Shown one piece after another: positions 21,298 to 30,908 of a DNA stretch of 64,000 nt. The notes under the pieces are model-generated. The model saw nothing but the letters and a program-made list of their open reading frames with translations, was not told where the DNA came from and did no database searches. Where the stretch lies: the NCBI GenBank assembly GCA_033807695.1, contig CM066308.1, positions 2,046,001-2,110,000 of the forward strand. Direction: 5' to 3'. Within the stretch, counting starts at the first letter, position 1, and each line of letters starts with the position of its first letter. A program made the translations under genes and the position numbers. The DNA comes from Daedaleopsis sinensis. Its lineage: Eukaryota; Basidiomycota; Agaricomycetes; Polyporales; Polyporaceae.

Positions 21298-23052
21298 GGT
21301 GGTGACTAGGCTGGCCAGTGCAAGGGCAAAGGAGAAGGGTCTATAGCATGGAGATGTATAGAATGTTCATGTTCAGAAACTACTTATACACTGCGCTTCG
21401 TTGATTCGATGATTAATTGCGGCTACCTGTTCTTCAGCCTGATAGTTGATCTGGGGTGCAGTTGCAGCTGTTAGGACCCTGCCCCATACTGTGACATTTT
21501 TCTGAGAGAACTTGCGATATGCTCCCCCGAGGAGCCTACCTCCGCGGTCCTGCCTAGTGCCGAGCTGAGAGAGTCAACTTGAGAGGTTGTGAACGGTTGC
21601 ACGATTGAGCACACATAATGGACATTGGAGCTACTGAACATCCTATTAGGTCTTCATCGATCATCATGGAGAGTTGGACAACACCACGTGTAGAGAATGT
21701 CGGACACCTGTGCACATGTACAGGTGCAGTGACTCGAGCATTGTCGCCGCAGTGATTCTGAGCGCGCGATGGCAACGTGGAATGGGTGCTTCACTGACGA
21801 GTTTAAGACTTTGTCTCCAGCTGGCGAGCGTCATCTCGATGTACCTCATGGACTATATTGGTTTATAGGAACGAATATTCTAACACTCACTAGAAGGAAT
21901 ACCACGCGTAGTATGCACCCGACATTCCAGTCGCCCAAAGAATATGTCCAGTGGGCCCGCGACTTGGGAGTGAGTGTAGCTAGAATCGTTTACGATGTTA
22001 CCTGATCTGAAATCTGAGTCCTCAGCTTCTCACCCTTAACTCTATCCGAGTCGGTGGTCACCATCTTGCCAGTGGACGTCGGACACCGGTTGGATCTTCG
22101 GGATGCTATACCGTAACTGTTTAACGTTCGAACTCGAAGCAGTTCATATATCACTTCACAACACGTACGCACATGTATGCCTTGTGGGTTGAGTGTTTGG
22201 GGCGATACTCTGCAGATGATCACATCAGGAAGGCGGAACTTCACCGGAAGAGAGTAGGATGCATTCGGAGAAGCTAGGAAGTTCCGAGTCCGAGTCGGAT
22301 CTCAGCTGGACCCTTCAAGTTACCTTTTCGTGCCGGAACATGCCCAGCTTGCGTAGGACTGTTCGATGCGATGGAACCTAGCGCTAATGGAATTGTCGAC
22401 TGAGCGAACTCGAGCAGCAGAGCTTGAGGAGCAGGGCTTTGCCAGTGGACACTGGACGTTCAACGAGTTGATGACCGTATTGAGGTACGTTACGTACCGA
22501 GTGATGTAAGCGCTGGAGGATAGCATCTAATCGGATTTACCTTGGATTTACCTCAATAGAACCAAAACTACACTACTATACCAGCCTGTGGGGTTTTCTG
22601 TCTAATCGTCTGTATTTCATCTACTGCTCTACTACTGTGTTTCCATGAATGCAGAACAATGGCCGTGCAGTGACCTTGCGGGGCTCTCTCAGTTGACACT
22701 CAGGCTTATCCTCCTACTAAGTACTATGCTTTCTGCCACCCGGGTTTGGCGCTCGATGTATGCGCAGCACCGTATGTTCTGTAGGTACTAGCGAGCGACG
22801 TCGACAGGGTAGCATGGAGGTATCGGACAGTAGTACTTGACTGACTGCATTAAGAAGCACCATTCTAGACCTATGCCAACCATCTATCTATCCATCCTGA
22901 GGCCCATGCGGAGAAAAACGTGCATACTATTACAACAACTCCAATCCTGGGAGAGCGGGGGGCGCGGGGAACGTTGAGCTCCGCTGGCACGAAAGTACTC
23001 GGAGTCCGCGGATGGCGCGTTGACCCGATCCGCGGGTGGCACCCACTACGAG
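21298..23052. other. Intergenic region between the DUF6534 copies
   Basis: About 1.75 kb. The first ~400 bases next to copy A resemble the sequence upstream of copy B (25670-26060), so the duplication included the promoter. The rest shows no supported gene. Confidence 0.5.
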
Positions 23053-25669
23053 TCACGTCTGCATGTACGAGTACGAGTACGCGTCGTCGTCCCCACCGAC
23101 CGTGCGCGCGGTGCGCTGCGCCTGCGTCTGCGTCCGGCTCAGCGCGCCGTTGTACTTGACGTCGTGCTCAAACGGCTGCTGCGGGCGCACGGAGGTGGCC
23201 GCGGCGTGGTGGTACGAGTGGTCGGTCGTCATGCCGAGCTTCGTCAGCGGGCGCGGGTACTGCTCGGTGATATCCATTGTGGTCGTGATTGTCGTCGCCG
23301 TGTTGCGCGAGTCGAAGCTGCGTGCAGCGTCGTAGTAGCCCGGTGCTGTGGAGTGGTTCGTACCCGTCGCCGTCGTGCGAGCGAACTGCAGTGTCTGTGG
23401 GGGTGCACGGTTGTCAGTCGCGATTCTGCTGAACGTACACTGCCACTGCTGCAATCTGCCGGTGGAAGCTCAGAAATTAAGAAGCAGAAGCGGAGGGTCG
23501 AGGGAAGGATGATGTGTGGATGTACGTAGGTGGCATTGTCATTCGACGACAACGCACCATACTACCAGTCGCGGGGGTTCGCACGATCACTGATCGTGGG
23601 CGCGGAGTGCGGACGGCTGAACCTTGCGCGCGCAAGGGGAGATAAGGTGATCGTCGTGATCGAACATGAGAACATCAGGTTCGGTGGATTGGATAAGATC
23701 GGGGGATTCGCAGCCATAACAGAGAAGGGGAGAGGAACAGAGGGGATGCAGCACTGAATGCACTTTGTAGACTTACCGCAATCTGGTGCCTGTCGTGCAG
23801 CTGACGGCCCATGGCTACCGTCGGGTTCATGCTCACCGGTCTACTAGGGGCATGCGAGAACGCGGAGGGGGGCCCTGTCTCGTCCACCTTGCTTTCCATG
23901 ACCATTTTGCGGAGCGTCACCCGTGCGTTGAGACTGTATAGGGCAGTGAGTCGACCACGTCGGCAGCATCATTTGGAAAGCACGGGCGACTCGAACTCAC
24001 GTTGCGAGCATGGAGTTAGCGTACACCTTGGAGAGTGCGTTGTGAAACGCGAGCCAGACGAGTGTCTGAGGCCAGATGAATTTCTGTACGAAGCGTGTCA
24101 GTACATGCGACGCGAGCCAACCTCTGTGAGTGACACTCGCCGTCAGAAGGGTCAGGATCTGAACGACACTACAGTTCCACCAGGCATGAGCCAATGCCAA
24201 CAGTAATGACGAGCTAGGGACTTACGCAGCGATTGCGCCTCGGTTGACCGAGAACACAATGATGCGGTTGATCATCATATTCGTGCTGCGAACGCAGAAA
24301 GTTCAGTCGCGTATCTTGCAAAGGGAGAACAACACGCGCAGTTCACCTTTCACGGATGGCAAGCTTCTCGCTCCAGAGGTACCAGCAGAGCGCGACGGTG
24401 ATGGAGATGTCGACGAGGTTGCCGAGGACCCAGTTCGCGGTCAGCGGCCGCTGTAGAGAACTCGTCAAACAGCAGCTCTGAAAGATGGTTGTGGGACAGA
24501 ATCATTGCATACAGTGACCTCTGGACGATTGGTCGCTGCCCAATTGTCGTCATGCACACTGCAAAGGAGAGTTAAGCTCATGTATATGTGGCTGCGAGTG
24601 ATGAACCTACACTGTGATGAAGATAGCTGATGTGCGGCGTTAGAGACATGTCGTGAGCAGAGTTGTGTGGAGAGCTCTGTCGCTCAAAATGCGTACCGAT
24701 GACCATGCCTGAACACATGACAATTAGCCCACACAATTCGGAACGGGCTCCGGGCGCAGACTCACAGTACGACGCAAACGCAAGCAACCCCTGATTACAC
24801 GCATACCGGGAGGCTCAGTGGCGTGTCCTCCGAACAGTCAGACAAGGTTTGGCTCACTAGCAACGCAGGGATGTACCACAAGTGTGGCCGCACTGATAGG
24901 CAATGTCAGGCTTGACGCTTCAGTGACGGAAATATGGGGCACGAACATTGATATATGCGGAAGATGAAGAATCTAGGGAGGACATGAGCATTCGATCAGG
25001 GATACCGAAATGAGACGCAGCGTACATCTGCACGATCAGGACAATAGTGTACTGCTCATAATATCAGCGATGATTCGGTAATGCTCGAACGACAATACGC
25101 ACTGTCACGAGGAGCTCCACCTAGGTTGAACATTGCTCAGCAGAGTATGAGGCTGCCGTCATAGCGAAACTTACTTGTGTGCTCCTAGATGTCGGCGATT
25201 GGACACTACTATCAGCACCGCGGCAGTGTGAGGCCTTAGATATAACATACCATATTTCTGTCTGCAGTGCTGGAGGGTTTGCGTAGTTCGTGATGAGGTA
25301 GAAATAGACGGCATGGGCGTCCAGGATAAGAGTCAATGTGTCCAGAAACCAAACGCCCGCTACCTGTGTACATTTCCGCCCATGATCGTCGCAGTGGTTG
25401 AGAAACCGTGAGGTAGCCATATAGTACGAGGGGACGCACGGTCAGCTTGACGATCCGTGGGTCTTTGGGAAAGTTTTCGTAATAGTAAAGGGACTGGAGG
25501 ACGGTAATGCCGTACAAGCTGCAAGTACTGGTGTTAGGAAGGAAAATTTTGTATAGCCATGAGGTGGAACGTACGCTGCAACAATGATGGTAGAAAGGAG
25601 CATCACGCCGTACGAGCTCCCGAGCTCGAGGTCGGCGGGAGACGCGGCGGGGTCTGGGGCGAGCAACAT
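23053..25669 (-). CDS. DUF6534-type seven-helix membrane protein, copy B
   Basis: Tandem paralog of copy A with the same exon order. The ATG at 25669 opens MLLAPDPAASPADLELGSSY then GVMLLSTIIVAA. Next come LYGITVLQSLYYYENFPKDP, then VAGVWFLDTLTLILDAHAVY without the intron found in copy A, YFYLITNYANPPALQTEIW, VELLVT, YTIVLIVQ, FFIFRIYQ, LWYIPALL, NRIIVFSVNRGAIAA-like, FIWPQTLVWLAFHNALSKVY and LNARVTLRKMVMES. The C-terminal tail is longer than in copy A (repeated Thr in TATTITTTMDIT) and ends at 23053. The last intron (23395-23776) is 382 bases against 174 in copy A. Function unknown for the family. Between the copies, coding differences in the short exons fall often at third positions, which supports both being real genes. 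Confidence 0.78.
23582..23598. repeat. Perfect 17-base palindrome in an intron
   Basis: CACGATCA-C-TGATCGTG, two 8-base arms around one base, lies in the enlarged last intron of DUF6534 copy B. It may mark the end or centre of an inserted segment. Confidence 0.6.
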
Positions 25670-26734
25670 AGTGGCGACTAGGCTGGCCAGTGCAAGAGGA
25701 AAGGGGCAAGGCCCATAGCATGGGGGGTTCTTGTATGTTCAGAAAGCATATATGCAGTAGCTTCTGATGAGTTTGATCGCGGGAGATGATCGCGTTATTT
25801 GTCTTCCGGAAACTGTAGTCGTTTTGGATTGCAGTCGTCAGGACGCCTGCCCCGTGTGTATGTCGTGACAGGACTGTGAGAGAACCCTGCGATACCCGTG
25901 AGATGCCCGGTCCTGCCGCGTGCCAACAGCGAATCATCATGCGTCTGGCTGCGCACATACTAGGACACAAGTATATTGGATTTGAAGCTACTTACTGAAC
26001 GTCTCATCAGGTCTTCATCAATAAACAATACGCAGAAGGATGTTGGCGTACCTGTGCCGTGATTCTTTGCGCGATGATAACCTCGGATGGTCACTTCACG
26101 AACCATTAATGTCTCCAAACGTCGTCTTACTGGATACCTCACGAGTGAAACGCTAGAAGCTCAACACTCATCAGGCGACCTCAGGTGCCGGCATCCACCC
26201 TGCAAAGGAAGCAATAGTATTAGCCGACTGGGGCATAGTACGTATGCGCCCACTAGCAATACTAGTTTTGAGACGATACGTGACCACAGGACAGGCTGAG
26301 AGCAAATAACCAAAATGGACTACCTGATCGGGGGCCTTGAGATCTTCTCTCAACTGTGTACAAGTCGGTACGTACTGGGTAGTCATCACTGTCAGTGCTA
26401 TGATGTGGTCATAAATCATAAAGTTGATCACTGGGCCCTGGCTGCCACTCACCGCTGATCTGATCTGGCTAATCCGTAACGTTCAGGCAGTCCTATCACC
26501 TCACAGCATGTGTCATGAGGAGGAGGCTAGGATCTGGGGAGGTCAAACCGGGCCCACGAAGTTCGACGTTGAAAGAGAGTCGCAATACTGGCTTTGACTC
26601 TCAGTTCAGGGCCGGGTCCGAGCGCCGAGCGCTGGCAGTCGCACTGGTGCGTCTAATGAAAGGAGGATTAACGCTCACTGAGTCGCTCTTTCACCTACCA
26701 CCACTGGCTAGTCTACGAGTTCCTTGCTGACTGC
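25670..26734. other. Intergenic region, divergent promoters
   Basis: About 1.1 kb between DUF6534 copy B (minus) and an F-box gene (plus). The part next to 25670 resembles the upstream region of copy A. A possible short minus-strand gene near 26150-26452 (MSGSQGPVINFMIYDHII...) with an intron could be drawn but has no family support. Confidence 0.45.
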
Positions 26735-28657
26735 ATGGAGGCACCCATCGCTATGACAAACACAAACCACCTCAATAATCAACCCTTCCGCCCATTGTTT
26801 ATAGCGGAAATTTTCAGAAACATTTGCTCCTTCTCATCCAAAGGCACCCTCGTCTCGCTTGCTGGCAGCTGCAAAGCCTTCCACACCACTGCGATCAAGG
26901 CTTTATGGCACACGCTAGCAAACCTCGATCCGCTTATAAGCTGCCTCCCGGAGGATGCCGTTGGGAGTGCGCCAGCCTTTTACCATGTGAGTGACGTAAC
27001 GGACTTCGGAATAGTACATATGTACGCAGCCTGGATTTATCACTTAACCTGCGCCGTTCAGGAACTCGGTCGCTATCTTCAACAAGAAGACTGGGACACG
27101 TTTGTCAAGTATGCACCGTACGTTCAGGTTCTTGGGGACTTTGCCGACATCCTGCCGAGGCAACCGACCATTTCGGTCGGGCTGTTGCAGGCCATATGCG
27201 CTCTCCGACCCACGATGGTTCTACTACCGAACCTCCGTGAACTAGCAACACAATGGCTTGGTATAGAGCACGATTGCATTCCGTATCTGCTCTCTATCAC
27301 AGGGAAGAATCTCATGGCCGTCGACATACAACTACTTGAATTCGACGTGAACAATCCTGCCGACTCAGACACAGTCACAGCTATCATAGCGCGCTTGGCT
27401 ACGCTCCCTCGTCTACAGAAGCTCAGATATCGTGAAGACTTCCAGTCCGAATATCTCGGTACACATGCCACGTTTTCGACATTGCTGCGCAATTCTCTGC
27501 CTCTCACAGAAATAGTGTGCGATATAGTCTCTGTCTCACAAGAGGACATTATCACGCTTGGCCATCTTCCAACTCTGAACGACGTGAGCATCCGCCTGCC
27601 TGACGAGGGTATAGAGTCTTGGTCACAACTCCCCCATAACACGGCTTTCCATCAAGTGAAACGGCTCAGTATCACATCTACGGCACTTTCTTACAGTCAA
27701 TTCGCAGACACGATGAAGCTCCCAACTATCCCCGACTTCACTCTATTCCTAGTAGACGATTCAGATCCAGGTGTGCCCATAGGGTCACTGATCACTTCCA
27801 TCCGAACGCAGTTCTGCATCAACACTCTCACCTCGCTACACGTCACACAGGCTGGCATCACCCCGGGCACAATTCCTGGGGGCATGGTCGTGACGCCCGA
27901 CGACGTCCGCCCCCTCTTCGACTTCACGAATCTACGCAACTTCAGGTTCGTGCCAGCCAGTCTCTACCACATCGGCGACGAGTTTTACCACGAGATGGCC
28001 AAGGCCTGGCCCCGCATCCAGTACATCAACTTCGCCGAAGGCCCCTCCTGCAAGCACGTCCCACCCCTAACCACACTGCGCGTCCTGTCCTACTTTGCGG
28101 CGCACTGCCCGGAGCTCAAATCCCTCGGGCTGCGGTTCGACGCGACCGGGTGGACGCGCGACTGGCCGCGTCCGTCCCCCGCGAGCGCCAGCGCGTGCAC
28201 CCCAAAAACGAACGTGCCCCCGGAACTGTACAGCGCGCTCGGGGGCAAGCGGAGCACGTCGCAGCTCGCGCGGCTGATGATCGACTGCAACGCCTCCCCG
28301 GTCGACCGCCCCGCGGACGTCGCGCTGTACCTGACGTGGGTGTTCCCGCGGCTCGAGGAGGTGTTTGGCTGCTGGGACGACGACAGCTGCGAAGGGCCCG
28401 CAAGGCTCTTTGGGCGCCGCTGGTCGCAGGTGAACGCGATGATCCCGGTGCTGGCGCGCATGCGGGAGATTGCGGTAGACGATATCGGGAAGGCAGCCGG
28501 GCGACGAGGTGAGTGTCGGGTCATGATCGATGGCTGGAAGGAACTAAACGTTGTGCACGACAGACTCGTCGCCCTCAACTTGACGAATAAGCCAAATTTT
28601 GGAGGAAATATCTTGCCAGTTGTATCGCTATCGATACGACACCGTCGAATGTGGTAG
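26735..28657 (+). CDS. F-box/leucine-rich protein
   Basis: The ATG at 26735. Residues ~17-60 (PFRPLFIAEIFRNICSFSSK then LAGSCKAFHTTAIKALWHTL) form an F-box-like start of the type common in basidiomycetes, which in such proteins binds Skp1 in an SCF ubiquitin ligase. The rest is irregular leucine-rich text (LPNLRELATQWLG, LPRLQKLRYR, FTNLRNFRFVPASLYHI, CPELKSLGLRFD) that would bind the target. The frame is open throughout (640 codons), but bases 26987-27061 look like an intron: GTGAGT donor, CTTAAC branch site and TTCAG acceptor, 75 bases long, so removing it keeps the frame. A second GTGAGT near 28508 could start a 3' intron that would replace the odd last ~50 residues. The target is unknown. 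Confidence 0.82.
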   Translation: MEAPIAMTNTNHLNNQPFRPLFIAEIFRNICSFSSKGTLVSLAGSCKAFHTTAIKALWHTLANLDPLISCLPEDAVGSAPAFYHVSDVTDFGIVHMYAAWIYHLTCAVQELGRYLQQEDWDTFVKYAPYVQVLGDFADILPRQPTISVGLLQAICALRPTMVLLPNLRELATQWLGIEHDCIPYLLSITGKNLMAVDIQLLEFDVNNPADSDTVTAIIARLATLPRLQKLRYREDFQSEYLGTHATFSTLLRNSLPLTEIVCDIVSVSQEDIITLGHLPTLNDVSIRLPDEGIESWSQLPHNTAFHQVKRLSITSTALSYSQFADTMKLPTIPDFTLFLVDDSDPGVPIGSLITSIRTQFCINTLTSLHVTQAGITPGTIPGGMVVTPDDVRPLFDFTNLRNFRFVPASLYHIGDEFYHEMAKAWPRIQYINFAEGPSCKHVPPLTTLRVLSYFAAHCPELKSLGLRFDATGWTRDWPRPSPASASACTPKTNVPPELYSALGGKRSTSQLARLMIDCNASPVDRPADVALYLTWVFPRLEEVFGCWDDDSCEGPARLFGRRWSQVNAMIPVLARMREIAVDDIGKAAGRRGECRVMIDGWKELNVVHDRLVALNLTNKPNFGGNILPVVSLSIRHRRMW

Positions 28658-28887
28658 CAACTCGGAAGCAGGGAGCTCTACTCTCGATGGTCGAATGACG
28701 CGAAATTCATCTCCATGCATTGGTGTGGGATGAAGCTTTAAGTCCCAGTACTTCGTCGCAGCGGCGCATGTGGAGCTAGACGCCGCAGGAAACAGAGCTC
28801 GAGGATGTGGTGATTCGCGGTGTATAATGTTGCAACGTACATCGACATAACTTGACTATGAACAACGTCGACGTCACTCCGAGCCTA

Positions 28888-29463
28888 TCACTGTCCGATG
28901 TGAACGTTCACTATTTGCATGTAACATACACGCAGGACAAACGTACCTGACTCGCGCGAGGACTCCACCATGGACGACCGCAAAGCCGTGTCCGCACTCC
29001 CCCCCGTCCCGAATGCAGCCCTTTGCAGGTCCCGCGCGAACGTCTGCGACGCACTCGACACTAGGGAAAGAAAGCATGTCCTAACATGAGCGCCTCGATC
29101 GCGATGTCTGGACCTCTGAATAGACTGTAGACATGGGACAAGTGCGAAAACTCCCACCTGCGCCGACGACGGGCTCCTCCTTGTTCCTGCGCAGGCCCTC
29201 CTGCGTCATCGCGAGCATCTGCGCAAGCTGCTCCTGCACGCTCAGCGTGCGCTGCTTCTGTGTGTCGTCGTGCGCAAGCACGAGCCCGTGGCGCTCGTCG
29301 CTGGCCGTCTTGCACTCGTGGATGCTCCCCCCGACTTCTTGAATCGCTGTCGTCAACCGATCGAGCTGATCGTGGAGGGAGGGAGGATGGAGGTCTGAGT
29401 CCGAGGATGCTGGCTTGCCCGGATTCGACTCCGAGGCGGAGGGAGAAGCGGGATCGGGCATGG
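28888..29463 (-). CDS. Small hypothetical protein
   Basis: The ATG at 29463 opens MPDPASPSASESNPGKPASS, a disordered, serine- and proline-rich start. A predicted helical part follows (LHDQLDRLTTAIQEVGGSIH and VQEQLAQMLAMTQEGLRRNK) that could form a coiled coil. A GTGGGA donor after VVGAG and a TAG acceptor join this to SSASQTFARDLQRAAFG. The stop is near 28888. About 150 residues. I do not recognise the family. The helical pattern and the frame-keeping intron are the only support, and the start and last exon are uncertain. Confidence 0.4.
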
Positions 29464-30908
29464 CTTTGGGCCTGAGGCCTGAGGCCTGATTTGTCAGGGG
29501 TGGTGGTGGTTGGTGGACAACTTGGACATGCGGCAGGGTCGGATGCGCTAAAGACGAAGTGTGGAAGGCGCAGCTTGGGCTCGTGGATTGTGTCTGGTAC
29601 GATATACACATGCACTCTCGTCCTAACCCCTGGTTCCCTGACCTCCCACCAAGCACTTCATCCGTCCACCGATTCACGCCGCCCTGCAAGGTAGACCGCG
29701 ATCTATTCAGATCGGACAGTAGACGAACCAGGACGAACAAGGAACATACCTGAAGTCCTCCACTCTTAAAAGCTGCAGAAGATAGACAGCGGAAGATATG
29801 ATGGCCCACGAAGGGCATCCAGCAAGGAAAAAATTGCAAACGGACGACGACAGCACCAGAGTAGTCTGAATCGAGTTTCGCAGGAGCACGAGGCCCCGGA
29901 AGCGCGAGCCGCGAAGTGCACTGAAGGACGCAGCACGATTCCCTCTGTGGCAAACGAGGGCGTCGATGCGCGCCCGATCCCTGCGCCGTATCCCAAGGTC
30001 CCGCCACCACCCCTCGACGCCACGGCGTGTCTCCGGGGCCCACGGAGGGAGAGATTCGACCGCGTCTGCCAGGACGAGCCTGGTTTCTTCAGTCCAGGCT
30101 CTGGAAGGGACCGTATTTCTGGTGCGACGCTCAGTCTGTTCAGACTGGGCCCAGCTGGAGCCGATCGAGAGGGATTGAAATGCTCAGACCTTAGCCCGCT
30201 CACGGAGATGGACCCTGTGGAGTCCTGTACGGGGTGAGCCTCGCGGCTTTGGTGCTGTCGTCGTGGATGAGAAGAAAGCTGAACTCGGTCGGCGGTCTGC
30301 AATTTTGCTTCCGGATGCATGCGGGCACGTGATCGTGACCGATCATGCGCGATCGAGTCGGATCGCGTACTCAAAGCAAAGTTACTCTTGGACAAACTTG
30401 AGACTCGTCGCTATATCTGCCCGGGAGGACCGACCCCTCGTGCAATCACGAGCGTATGCTGGCTGTATATTCTCATGTTCTTGGACGAATGAACACAACG
30501 GTCGCGAGGACAGTCGCCTGGGAGACGGCAGGAGGTGGGAGCCTGTTGCGGACGCGCATCAGAATCGACACGAAGGCTCCCTATCGCGTTCGCACATCAT
30601 CCATGCCGTCCTCCTCGGTGCCCGCCAGAACACCCATACCTGGCATTGGTAGGCCACCAGCCCGACCCGAAGGCGCGGTTGACGACGAAGACAACCCGCT
30701 GCTTGACTTCCCCTCAATCTCACCATCCCATCCACGATCCGCGCCCTGCATCCTTCCAACTGCAACTGACAGGCTGAGCCTTTCGCAGCAAGCAAAATCG
30801 TACGACATCTCTTGTCTTCTCCGAACCATTTAGACTGCTCCGACCCGCTCGCGGCGAAGCTGCCACCACGCGACTCCACACGAACTCTTCTCCCAACGTT
30901 CTCAAGAT
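29464..30908. other. Intergenic region, divergent promoters
   Basis: About 1.4 kb between a minus-strand gene (start 29463) and the plus-strand methyltransferase (start 30909). It has a short GGCCTGA-type repeat near 29468-29490 and a GGT-rich run near 29500. ORFs here show no family features. Confidence 0.45.

Noticed and set aside
26150..26452. Possible small spliced minus-strand gene (MSGSQGPVINFMIYDHII)
   Set aside because: Some resemblance to the opening of DUF6533 proteins, but no helices follow and the splice model is weak.
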